Shown here: piece after piece, positions 1 to 6,632 of the stretch
Layout of the letters: the number at the start of each line of letters is the position of its first letter
Position numbering within the stretch: the stretch's first letter is position 1
Assembly: GCA_030740315.1 (NCBI GenBank)
Contig: JASLXN010000047.1
Coordinates: 2,009 to 9,224 of the forward strand
DNA: 7,216 nt
Direction of reading: 5' to 3'
DNA from: Dehalococcoidia bacterium
Lineage (GTDB): Bacteria > Chloroflexota > Dehalococcoidia > JACVQG01 > JAHKAY01
Notes under the pieces: generated by a model
Databases searched by the model: none
The model's input: only the letters and a program-made list of their open reading frames with translations
Told to the model about the DNA's origin: nothing
Made by a program: the position numbers and the translations under genes

Positions 1-1
1 G

Positions 2-367
2 GTGGTCCGGGATATGGCTTCGCCCCTGGTCACCTCCGCCTTCTCTCTGGTTTTCGGTGTCCTGTTTCTCTACCTCTTCCTCTTTCCGACCCTCAACCGG
101 CAGATAAGGCAGCGGAACAGCCGCCGTGGAATTATCCTTTTTATGGGTAGCGGAGTGGCGGCCGGGGTGGGTGTGACCTCAATGTATGCCGGCCTGAAAT
201 GGGCGCCGGTGGTGGTGGTGTCCCCGGTTACCGCCATCAATCCCCTTTTTGCCATCGGCCTGAGTTATTTTTTCCTGAAGCACATGGAGAGGATTACCTG
301 GCGCATCCTGTTGGGTGCGCTGCTGGTGGTGGGCGGGGTGGTGCTGATAACTTTAAGCCAAGTATGA
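2..367 (+). CDS. EamA/DMT-family membrane transporter, C-terminal part (5' end outside window)
   Basis: This is the last ~121 residues of a multi-helix inner-membrane protein that resembles the drug/metabolite transporter (EamA) superfamily. Visible hydrophobic segments are roughly residues 8-28, 43-62, 68-92 and 99-119. The pattern GLKWAPVVVVSPVTAINPLF followed by a short charged turn (KHMERITW) and a last helix of the GALLVVGGVVLITL type is typical of the end of the second EamA repeat. EamA proteins usually have ten helices and about 290 residues, so more than half lies left of the window. The GTG at position 2 is probably internal, not the true start. The substrate cannot be told. The stop lies 4 nt before purL, so the two genes are probably co-transcribed; a functional link is not implied. 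Strand and family are fairly sure, specific role unknown. Confidence 0.8.
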   Translation: MVRDMASPLVTSAFSLVFGVLFLYLFLFPTLNRQIRQRNSRRGIILFMGSGVAAGVGVTSMYAGLKWAPVVVVSPVTAINPLFAIGLSYFFLKHMERITWRILLGALLVVGGVVLITLSQV

Positions 368-371
368 GCCT

Positions 372-2603
372 ATGCCTGTAGACAAAACGGTCCTTGACGA
401 GATAGCCCTCTCTGAGGCGGAGTACCGGCTTATCGTCGAGCGGCTGGGGAGGGAGCCCAACGGCTTGGAGTTGGGGCTGTTCGGCGCTCTATGGAGCGAG
501 CATTGTGGCTACAAGCACTCCAAGCTTCTGCTCAGGACTATGCCGGGGCGGGGGCGGGGCGTGCTCATCGGCCCCGGGGAGGAGAACGCAGGGGCGGTGG
601 ATATAGGCGGTGGCTGGGCGGCGGTTATGAAGGTGGAGTCCCACAACCACCCTTCTGCGGTGGAGCCTTTTGAAGGGGCGGCCACCGGGGTGGGGGGTAT
701 CGTGAGGGACATCTTCGCCATGGGCGCCCGTCCTATTGCTCTTATGAACTCCCTACGCTTCGGCCCTCTTTCGGAGAGGCGCAACCGTTACCTGTTCCAC
801 GGGGTAGTCAGGGGCATCGCCAGCTACGGCAACTGCATGGGAATTCCGGATGTGGGTGGGGAAATATACTTCGCCCTCTGCTACTCAGGCAACCCCCTGG
901 TCAACGCCCTGTGCCTGGGCATCGTCCCTAGGGAGAGGTTGGTGCGAGGGAAGGCCGGTGGGGAAGAGGACCTGCTGCTCTTGGTGGGTGCCGATACAGG
1001 GCGGGACGGCCTTCATGGGGCCTCTGGGCTGGCCTCCCGCACCTTTGAAGATGAGCGCGAGCTCCGCTCCGCCGTCCAGGTGGGCAACCCTTTCATGGAG
1101 AAGCTGCTGATGGAGGCCTGCCTGGAGTTGGCCGAAAAAGGGCTGGTCTCCGGCATCCAGGACCTGGGAGCCGCCGGACTCACATCGGCCTCCGTGGAGG
1201 CGGCGGATCGTGGTGGGGGGGGCATGGACTTGGATGTGAGCCCCATCCCTCGCCGAGAGCAGGGCATGACTCCCTACGAGCTTATGCTGTCCGAAACACA
1301 GGAACGCATGTTGCTCATACTGCCCCGGGCCAACCTGGATCCGGTACAGGCTCTGCTGCGGCGCTGGGGGCTGACCTCGGCCCTCATCGGCAAGGTCACT
1401 GGGGGCAGAGAGGCCCTGGTGCGGCAGGGGAGTGAAGTAATCGCCCGGCTTCCCGTTGCGGCCCTCACCCAGCCGCCTGTATACCACTACAAAGTACGCA
1501 AGCCCGCCTATCTGAACCGGCTACAGGCCTTTGACCTCGCCTCCCTGCCCGATATTCCTACGAAGGAGGTCGGGGCCTGGCTGCTGAAGCTGCTGGCCGC
1601 ACCGGATATCGCCAGCAAGGAGACGGTCTATCGCCAGTACGACCATCAGGTCGGGAACGGCACGGTTTTCCCCCCCGGTGGGGATGCTGCCCTGCTGCGG
1701 GTGCCCTGCACCCTTTCGTCGGGCTCAGGGCAGAGCCGGCGCGGGTTGGCCCTATCAACAGATGGCAACGGTCGTCTCACCTACTTGGACCCCTTCGCCG
1801 GGGGCGCTATGGCGGTGGCCGAGGCGGCCCGCAATGTGGTGTGCACCGGCGCTCGGCCCCTGGCAGTCACCAACTGCCTCAACTTCGGCAACCCGGAGCG
1901 GCCCGAAGTCTTCTACCAGCTGAAGGAGGCTGTGCGGGGCATGGCAGCCGCCTGCCGCAAGCTGAGGTTGAGCATTATCAGCGGGAACGTGAGTCTTTAC
2001 AACGAGTCCCAGGGCCAGGCCATCTACCCCACCCCGGTGGTGGGTATGCTAGGGGTTATCCCCGATCTTAAGCATCGCTGTCCATCCGGTTTCCGGGGTG
2101 GGGGCGACACGGTGTTGCTGCTGGGGACGTGGGGCGGGGAGCACCGCTCTTTAGCGGGGAGCCTCTACTTGGAGATGGCCCATGGCCGGGTGGCGGGACG
2201 CCCCTGCATTGACCTGGACATGGAGGCGAGGCTGCAGCGGCTGTGCCTATCGGCCATCCGGCGGGGGCTGGTGCGTTCGGCCCATGACTGCTCCGATGGC
2301 GGCCTGCTGGTGGCCCTAGCGGAGGCTTGCATCATGGGTGGGATGGGGTTCCGGGGGGAAAGATGGCAGCTTGGCAGCCGTCTGGATGCCGCCCTCTTCG
2401 GCGAGGCCCCCAGCCGCATCGTGGTCTCCGCATCGCCCCGAGATGTCCCGGCTTTGGAGGCACTGGTGGGGCGACACCGGGTGCCCATTGCCCGACTGGG
2501 CGTTACGGGCGGCCAGCGCTGCTCCCTGGCGAACCTTGCCGACCTCTCCCTGGATGAAATAACCCAAGCCTGGCGGGGTGGGCTGGCAGGGGCAGGGGGC
2601 TGA
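372..2603 (+). CDS. purL: Phosphoribosylformylglycinamidine synthase subunit PurL (FGAM synthase II, small type)
   Basis: PurL is the ATP-dependent synthetase subunit that converts FGAR plus ammonia to FGAM in step 4 of de novo purine synthesis, in the cytoplasm. At 743 residues it has the usual length of small PurL, which needs PurS and the glutaminase PurQ; neither is in the window. Motifs in order: WSEHCGYKHSK (41-51), VESHNHPSAVEPFEGAATG (88-106), GRDGLHGASG (210-219), GIQDLGAAGLTSASVE (261-276), LSETQERML (306-314), then in the second AIRS-like half YRQYDHQVGNG (420-430), ARPLAVTNCLNFGNPE (494-509), SGNVSLYNES (537-546) and AHDCSDGGLLVALAEA (637-652). All key blocks are present, so it looks functional. 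The ATG at 372 gives the expected N-terminus (LDEIALSEAEYRLI), but no clear Shine-Dalgarno precedes it. Translation may be coupled to the transporter gene ending 4 nt earlier. No convincing terminator is seen after it. Confidence 0.97.
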   Translation: MPVDKTVLDEIALSEAEYRLIVERLGREPNGLELGLFGALWSEHCGYKHSKLLLRTMPGRGRGVLIGPGEENAGAVDIGGGWAAVMKVESHNHPSAVEPFEGAATGVGGIVRDIFAMGARPIALMNSLRFGPLSERRNRYLFHGVVRGIASYGNCMGIPDVGGEIYFALCYSGNPLVNALCLGIVPRERLVRGKAGGEEDLLLLVGADTGRDGLHGASGLASRTFEDERELRSAVQVGNPFMEKLLMEACLELAEKGLVSGIQDLGAAGLTSASVEAADRGGGGMDLDVSPIPRREQGMTPYELMLSETQERMLLILPRANLDPVQALLRRWGLTSALIGKVTGGREALVRQGSEVIARLPVAALTQPPVYHYKVRKPAYLNRLQAFDLASLPDIPTKEVGAWLLKLLAAPDIASKETVYRQYDHQVGNGTVFPPGGDAALLRVPCTLSSGSGQSRRGLALSTDGNGRLTYLDPFAGGAMAVAEAARNVVCTGARPLAVTNCLNFGNPERPEVFYQLKEAVRGMAAACRKLRLSIISGNVSLYNESQGQAIYPTPVVGMLGVIPDLKHRCPSGFRGGGDTVLLLGTWGGEHRSLAGSLYLEMAHGRVAGRPCIDLDMEARLQRLCLSAIRRGLVRSAHDCSDGGLLVALAEACIMGGMGFRGERWQLGSRLDAALFGEAPSRIVVSASPRDVPALEALVGRHRVPIARLGVTGGQRCSLANLADLSLDEITQAWRGGLAGAGG

Positions 2604-2796
2604 AGATACGGAAGTTGCCGATTGCTGTGAGACATAGCGTCGATGATATCTTGACTAGGTCTAATGCATAACCCAGCATCGATTTCCAAATATAAGTACC
2701 TGGCATTTACAATTATTTATAGTCCTAAGCTTAAGCTGCTGGAGATAAAGGTGTTTATTGGTGCTAGGATAGAGGACAGTAGAGTGTAACGGGGAA
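2604..2796. other. Intergenic stretch with no recognisable gene
   Basis: This AT-richer sequence lies between purL and the toxin-antitoxin relic. The longest plus-strand frame opening with ATG is 41 codons (2664-2789). It has no Shine-Dalgarno, no family resemblance that I can name, and a composition unlike purL. No strong rho-independent terminator follows purL: no long GC stem with a T-tract is visible. The composition change right after the purL stop fits insertion of foreign or decaying DNA, but this is inference. Confidence 0.5.
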
Positions 2797-2992
2797 GTGA
2801 ACTGAAGAGACCACATTGTAAGCACACAGGATGTGCTGAGAGAAAAGCCATACATCAAAGAACCAGGGTTCCCGTTAGTCTTATCCTGGGATGAATGGCT
2901 GTGGGGAGGAAATCGTTAGGGAGTTTCCGAACCTCACCAAAGAGCGTATAGCTGCCTATTTGGACTGTGCCTGTGAGCCATCTGAGTTATGA
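2797..2992 (+). pseudogene. Decayed DUF433-family antitoxin gene
   Basis: DUF433 proteins (COG2442) are small DNA-binding antitoxins of about 75 residues. Here the family pattern can be followed through three frames. Frame 1, from 2809, reads DHIVSTQDVLREKPYIK, the usual 'I..dp.vl.GKP.IKGTR' opening. Near 2860 the frame slips and 2862-2891 reads TRVPVSLILG, the family's core. An in-frame TGA follows at 2892-2894. A second slip leads to 2906-2992, which reads EEIVREFPNLTKERIAAYL and ends at TGA 2990-2992, matching the family's C-terminal 'EEI...YPNLT.EDI.AAL' helix. Another TGA at 2803-2805 lies just before the recognisable start. Both slips are consistent with loss of one base. The gene cannot make a full protein. 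Its end overlaps the toxin start by ATGA, a typical toxin-antitoxin arrangement. The left boundary is approximate. Confidence 0.8.
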
Positions 2993-3371
2993 GGTTGCTG
3001 CTGCGTGAGCCTGAGGCTTTTTCTCGACCGCTGCATTCCAAATCAGTAATTTGCGGACTCCAAGATGCAGGCCGTGAGATCCTACGGCTGAAGGACTACT
3101 TTCCTACTGATGCCCCTGATGGAGTGTTCATCTCCAAAGCCAAGAAGCTTGATGCCATCTTGATTTCTTTAAATGGAGACTTTGCCGATATTGCTACCTA
3201 ACTTCAGACAGATACAAAGGAATCCCGGCTCTTTAGGTAAGGAACTATCCTGAGACTATTTCTTAACTTCTTGAAAGATTGACAGCCGATCTATCTGTTC
3301 ATGTGGATATGGGGCAATATGCAGGTAAATTACTGGTGGTGTAGGCACACAGATTGCGTAGCTGGGGTGGA
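2989..3371 (+). pseudogene. Decayed DUF5615 PIN-like toxin gene, frameshifted with internal stops
   Basis: DUF5615 proteins (COG4634) are PIN-like predicted nucleases paired with DUF433 antitoxins. The open part, 2989-3201 (70 codons), contains GLQDAGREILRLKDYFPTDA and LDAILISLNGDFADIAT, very like the family middle. The expected acidic residue after the initial 'M.LLL' is Arg here (MRLLLREPEAF), so a likely catalytic Asp is lost. After the TAA at 3199-3201 homology resumes one frame over: 3210-3233 reads RYKGIPAL, then stop TAG (3234-3236), VRNYPETIS, stop TAA (3264-3266), LLERLTADLSVHVDMGQYAG, KLLVV, stop TAG (3342-3344), AHRLR. This is the C-terminal half of the family. The shift near 3199 fits loss of one base. 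Two of the stops (3234, 3264) sit where I would expect Gln, as from C-to-T changes. Right boundary approximate. A truncated 70-residue peptide could still be made, but activity is unlikely. Confidence 0.85.
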
Positions 3372-3426
3372 GGTGATAATAATGAACTTCTCGCAGGTGA
3401 TTGATCATGAAGTTGTTTAGATGCCA
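3372..3426. other. Short gap between toxin relic and nrdJ 3' end
   Basis: This segment lies just downstream of nrdJ, which is on the minus strand. It contains a 6-bp inverted repeat (aacttc at 3384-3389 and gaagtt at 3410-3415) with a loop of about 20 nt, followed on the minus strand by an AT-rich run. This is too weak to be called a terminator. No other structure is seen. Confidence 0.35.
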
Positions 3427-6045
3427 TCATGTGCACTTGGTATACCCGCAGGCATGGCACAGGTAGCAGCCCTCTTGGAAAATGAGGCCGCTGCCACAAT
3501 CGGGGCACATGCCCGCCATGTTGCCGCTGATAATGGCCGGAGGCTCCATAACGGCGGCGGAGGAGCTGCCGTTGTCGCCTTGCCCCGCACTGTGCGTGGA
3601 CTTTATTCCCTCCTGGTGCTTCTCCAGCACCCGGGCAATGGCGTCTGCGCAGGAGAGCACGGCATGTCCGCCGTCCCAAGCCACATTGGAGCACCGGATG
3701 CCCTTGAGGTGCTTCACCAGTGAGGGGGTGTCCACCCCGGAGCGCAGTGCCATGGAGGTCAGGCGGCTGGTTGCCTCAAGCTGGGCTGAGGCGCAACCCC
3801 CCGCCTTGCCCAGGCTGGCGAAAAGCTCGCATGCCCCCTGGCCGTCCGAGTTGACCGTAACATAAATATTCCCACAGCCGGTGGTCACTTTCTCGGTGAC
3901 GCCTAAGAGCTCCTTGCCGCGGCGGCGCGGGGTTAGAGTCTCGCCCCTAGCCTGACGAATGGTCGCTGCTTCCACCAGCAACTTCTCCTCGGTGTTGGCC
4001 GCTCCCGGGACCGAAAGCACCTGTGCGCCCTTGCTGCCGTCCCGGAAGATAGTGATTCCTTTCAGGCCTTGCTTGAAGGCCATATGGTATACACGGGAGA
4101 CATCCTCCTTGGTTGTGTGGTGCGGCAGGTTAACCGTTTTGGAGACGGCGTTATCGGTGAAACCCTGGAACGCGGCCTGCATGCGCACATGCCACTCCGG
4201 GGTGACATCGTGTGCGGTGACAAACAGCCGCTTCACCCGCTTTGGCACTACATTGATGTCCTTTAGCGGAGTGCCATCGGCCAGGGCCTGGATGAGTTCC
4301 TGGGAGTGGAATCCTTCCTCGTGGGCTATTTCTTCAAATATGGAGTTTAATTCCACAAAGCGCTGGTTGTCCAGGATGTTGCGCTCAAAATAGAGGGCGT
4401 ACAGGGGCTCAATGCCGCTGGAGCAGCCGGCGATGATGCTCAGCGTGCCGGTGGGGGCGATGGTGGTGCGGGTGGAGTTTCGCAGCCGCGGCTGGCCGGG
4501 GCTGTCATAGCGGGAGCCGGGGAAGGTGGGGAAGGTGCCCCGCTGCCTGCTTAGGGCCTCCGAGGCGGCATCCGCCTTCTGGGAGATGAAGCCCATCACC
4601 TCAGCCCCCAGTTTTAACGCATCCTCGGAGTCATAGGGCATGCCGAGCCGCAGCAGGGCATCGGCGAAGCCCATAACTCCCAGGCCAATCTTGCGGTTGG
4701 ACCGGGTCATCTCCGCAATTTGGGGGGTAGGGTAGTTGTTCATGTCTATAACATCGTCCAAGAAGCGCACGGCGGCGGTGACGACGCCTTCCAGCCTGCC
4801 CCAGTTTATCTCATAGTGGCCGTTCACACGGCGCACCATGCGGGCCAGATTGACGGAGCCCAGGTTGCATGACTCATAGGGGAGCAGGGGCTGCTCACCA
4901 CAGGGATTGGTGGCCTCTATGCTGCCCAGGTGGGGGGTGGGGTTAGCCTCGTTGATACGGTCTATGAACACTACGCCGGGGTCTCCGCTGCTCCAGGCCG
5001 AGTTGACTATCATGTCAAACACCTCCCGTGCCCGGAGCCGGCTGTGCACTTGGCCGGTGCGAGGGTTTGTCACCTCGTAGCCCGTGTCCGCCTCCACGGC
5101 CTGCATGAAGGCGTCGGTGACGGCCACCGATATGTTGAAATTGATGAAGGCGCCGGGGTTCGCCTTGGCGGTGATGAACTCGCGGATATCGGGGTGGTGG
5201 ACGCTGAGGATGCCCATGTTGGCCCCCCGGCGGGTGCCACCCTGCTTGGTCACATCTGTTGTGATATCAAATATCTTCATAAAAGATACAGGCCCGGAGG
5301 CAACCCCGGAGGTGGAGCCTACGAAGTCTCCCTCAGGCCGCAGCCGGCTGAAGGAGAACCCGGTGCCGCCGCCGCTCTTCTGGATGAGGGCGGTGTATTT
5401 TACGGAGTCAAATATATCCTCCATGGAGTCGCCCACGGGCAGCACGAAGCAGGCGGAGAGCTGCTGCAGGTCCCGCCCAGCGTTCATAAGGGTGGGGGAG
5501 TTGGGCAGGAACTCCAGGGAGGTCATTATGTTGTAGAACTCCTGCTCCTGTTGGGGGGACTCCTCCCGGCCGTTATAGAATAGCTCCGCCTGGGCAATGT
5601 TATGGGCCACCCGGCGGAACATCTGCTCAGCGGTCTCCGTCGGTTGGCCTTTGTCGTCCTTCAGCAGGTAGCGGCGCTCCAATACGCGCATGGCGTTCTC
5701 GGAAAGCTGGAGTGCGCTGTGCTCGGTGGGTGTGTGCTTGGGAGGAGGAGCCTCTTTCCTCACCGCTTTTACTTCTGTTACCTTTATTGGAGCGGGTTGG
5801 GGGACGACTTCCTTCACCGCTGCCCTTATCATTTCTGGAGTGGCCTGTGGGGTTACCAGATCCTCCATGCCGGGCAGGGTGGGGGCGGCCCCTAAGCGCT
5901 GGAGCACTTGGCCAGTGAGTTGCTCCACCATGCCCTGGTCCGCCAAACCCATGGACTCGGCGGCGTCAAATATGGCCTTGATGATACTGGCGCCCTCCTT
6001 GGCGCGGGACTTGGGGGTAGGTGGCTTGGTTTTTCGGGTGGCCAT
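3427..6045 (-). CDS. nrdJ: Vitamin B12-dependent (class II) ribonucleotide reductase
   Basis: NrdJ reduces ribonucleotides to deoxyribonucleotides using adenosylcobalamin to make the thiyl radical, so it is oxygen-independent. The 872 residues carry the full class II set: Cys199 in LSACF and Cys393 in ESCNLGSVNL as the redox pair, the finger loop NPCGEQPL with Asn380, radical Cys382 and Glu384, the nucleotide-loop region KSGGGTGFSFSRLRP (223-237), KQGGTRRGANMG (267-278), and phosphate-binding PTGTLSIIAG (531-540). Residues ~717-810 form a TSCPD-like domain (TGCGNIYVTVNSDG, KAGGCASAQLEATSRL). The C-terminus has a Cys cluster (847, 850, 860, 863, 866, 871), expected to be the zinc/redox tail that re-reduces the active site. 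The first ~60 residues look like a reduced ATP-cone (see findings). The ATG lies 12 nt after the nrdR stop, with GAGGA 4 nt before it, so the two form an operon. It converges with purL. Confidence 0.97.
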   Translation of the reverse strand: MATRKTKPPTPKSRAKEGASIIKAIFDAAESMGLADQGMVEQLTGQVLQRLGAAPTLPGMEDLVTPQATPEMIRAAVKEVVPQPAPIKVTEVKAVRKEAPPPKHTPTEHSALQLSENAMRVLERRYLLKDDKGQPTETAEQMFRRVAHNIAQAELFYNGREESPQQEQEFYNIMTSLEFLPNSPTLMNAGRDLQQLSACFVLPVGDSMEDIFDSVKYTALIQKSGGGTGFSFSRLRPEGDFVGSTSGVASGPVSFMKIFDITTDVTKQGGTRRGANMGILSVHHPDIREFITAKANPGAFINFNISVAVTDAFMQAVEADTGYEVTNPRTGQVHSRLRAREVFDMIVNSAWSSGDPGVVFIDRINEANPTPHLGSIEATNPCGEQPLLPYESCNLGSVNLARMVRRVNGHYEINWGRLEGVVTAAVRFLDDVIDMNNYPTPQIAEMTRSNRKIGLGVMGFADALLRLGMPYDSEDALKLGAEVMGFISQKADAASEALSRQRGTFPTFPGSRYDSPGQPRLRNSTRTTIAPTGTLSIIAGCSSGIEPLYALYFERNILDNQRFVELNSIFEEIAHEEGFHSQELIQALADGTPLKDINVVPKRVKRLFVTAHDVTPEWHVRMQAAFQGFTDNAVSKTVNLPHHTTKEDVSRVYHMAFKQGLKGITIFRDGSKGAQVLSVPGAANTEEKLLVEAATIRQARGETLTPRRRGKELLGVTEKVTTGCGNIYVTVNSDGQGACELFASLGKAGGCASAQLEATSRLTSMALRSGVDTPSLVKHLKGIRCSNVAWDGGHAVLSCADAIARVLEKHQEGIKSTHSAGQGDNGSSSAAVMEPPAIISGNMAGMCPDCGSGLIFQEGCYLCHACGYTKCT

Positions 6046-6049
6046 ACTG

Positions 6050-6054
6050 TCCTC
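6050..6054 (-). promoter_or_regulatory. nrdJ ribosome binding site
   Basis: On the minus strand GAGGA stands 4 nt before the nrdJ ATG, inside the 12-nt gap after the nrdR stop. It supports the chosen nrdJ start and translation from the nrdR-nrdJ transcript. Confidence 0.6.
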
Positions 6055-6057
6055 GGT

Positions 6058-6579
6058 CTACGCTTTTTTCCGGCTTGTCCTGCGGGTGGGCAGGGGGGAG
6101 GTGGGAAGCAACGGAAGCTGGGCGGGCCGTGCTACAGGCCCGGATAGGCTGTCTACTTCCCGCTTGAGGGCATTCAGGTCGGCGAACTCTCGATAGACGC
6201 TAGCGAAGCGGATATAGGCGATGTGATCCAGCCTTTTTAGCCTGTCCATCACCACGTCGCCGATGCGGGTGCTAGGCACCTCGGCCCGGCCCATGCTGTA
6301 AAGCAGGTTCTCAATGTCGTCTACGGCCTTATCCACAGTGCCCGCAGGCAGTGGGCGCTTCTCGCAGGCCTTTCTGAAGCCGGTAAGGAGCTTCTCCCGG
6401 AGGAACTCCTCCCGTCGCCCATCCTTCTTTTTGACGAACAGGCTGCGCGAGGCTACACGCTCTGTAGTGGTGAACCGGTAGTGGCAGGCAAGGCACTGCC
6501 GCCGCCGCCGCACCCAGCCCTCAATGTTTCTGGAGTCCACCACGCGAGAATCAATCCCGCCGCAATTGGGGCACCTCAT
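6058..6579 (-). CDS. nrdR: Transcriptional repressor NrdR
   Basis: NrdR is a zinc-ribbon/ATP-cone repressor of ribonucleotide reductase genes; it binds paired NrdR boxes when dATP/ATP occupy its cone. The protein is 173 residues from the chosen start. The N-terminal MRCPNCGG with Cys3, Cys6, Cys29 and Cys32 forms the zinc ribbon, with the family's VVDSRNIEGWVRRRRQC stretch between the two CxxC pairs. Residues ~47-135 are a complete ATP-cone (VKKKDGRREEF, then FRKACEKRPLP, ending IAYIRFASVYREFADL). The ATG at 6579 was chosen over an upstream in-frame ATG at 6624 because family members begin MRCP and a GAGGAGGGG site sits immediately before it; the upstream ATG would also overlap the promoter and operator. 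The C-terminus has ~20 extra residues ending in a basic TRRTSRKKA. It is followed by nrdJ after 12 nt. Confidence 0.96.
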   Translation of the reverse strand: MRCPNCGGIDSRVVDSRNIEGWVRRRRQCLACHYRFTTTERVASRSLFVKKKDGRREEFLREKLLTGFRKACEKRPLPAGTVDKAVDDIENLLYSMGRAEVPSTRIGDVVMDRLKRLDHIAYIRFASVYREFADLNALKREVDSLSGPVARPAQLPLLPTSPLPTRRTSRKKA

Positions 6580-6580
6580 A

Positions 6581-6590
6581 TCCCCTCCTC
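6581..6590 (-). promoter_or_regulatory. nrdR ribosome binding site
   Basis: The minus strand reads GAGGAGGGGA directly ahead of TATG, a strong Shine-Dalgarno that fixes the nrdR start at 6579 rather than the ATG at 6624. Confidence 0.75.
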
Positions 6591-6595
6591 GGGAT

Positions 6596-6624
6596 AAGCT
6601 AACACAACATATTGGTGTTGTCAA
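6596..6624 (-). promoter_or_regulatory. Candidate sigma-70-type promoter of nrdR-nrdJ
   Basis: The minus strand shows TTGACA (6624-6619), a perfect -35 consensus, then exactly 17 bp, then TAGCTT (6601-6596), a weak -10 with 3 of 6 consensus bases. The 17-bp spacer contains NrdR box 1. If this is the promoter, transcription would begin near 6590-6588. That leaves a leader of only about 10 nt, made up almost entirely of the ribosome binding site. The -35 and spacing are seen; the -10 is the weak point. Confidence 0.55.
6602..6617 (-). promoter_or_regulatory. NrdR box 1 (operator)
   Basis: The minus-strand 16-mer caccaatatgttgtgt matches the known NrdR box pattern acaCwAtATaTwgtgt at 12 of 16 positions by my count. 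It lies between the -35 and -10 of the candidate promoter, so binding would block RNA polymerase. It starts 31 bp from box 2. Confidence 0.7.
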
Positions 6625-6632
6625 TGCGCTAA

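Noticed and set aside
885..1487. A 200-codon minus-strand open frame opposite purL
   Set aside because: It is a shadow of the PurL reading frame; low-complexity, His/Gln/Gly-rich translation with no family pattern.
2701..2740. TATAGT at 2718-2723 as a promoter for the toxin-antitoxin genes
   Set aside because: No acceptable -35 at 16-18 bp upstream; AT-rich sequence produces such hexamers by chance.
2664..2789. A 41-codon plus-strand frame after purL (starts MHNPASISKYKYLAF)
   Set aside because: No ribosome binding site, no recognisable family, and it lies in AT-rich decaying sequence next to a pseudogene pair. It is more likely chance or a remnant than a gene.
3384..3415. Possible nrdJ terminator hairpin (aacttc / gaagtt)
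   Set aside because: Only 6 bp of stem with a loop of about 20 nt and no real T-run; too weak to call.
4930..5583. A 217-codon plus-strand open frame opposite nrdJ
   Set aside because: It is the complement of highly conserved NrdJ coding sequence. Long antisense frames are common in GC-rich genes, and its translation shows no domain.
6495..6515. A gccgccgccgc run as a microsatellite or regulatory repeat
   Set aside because: It encodes the conserved Arg run before the second CxxC of the NrdR zinc ribbon, so coding explains it.
6580..6624. A 15-residue longer NrdR starting at the upstream in-frame ATG
   Set aside because: It would cover the -35, operator box 1 and the strong ribosome binding site, and NrdR proteins begin at MRCP.
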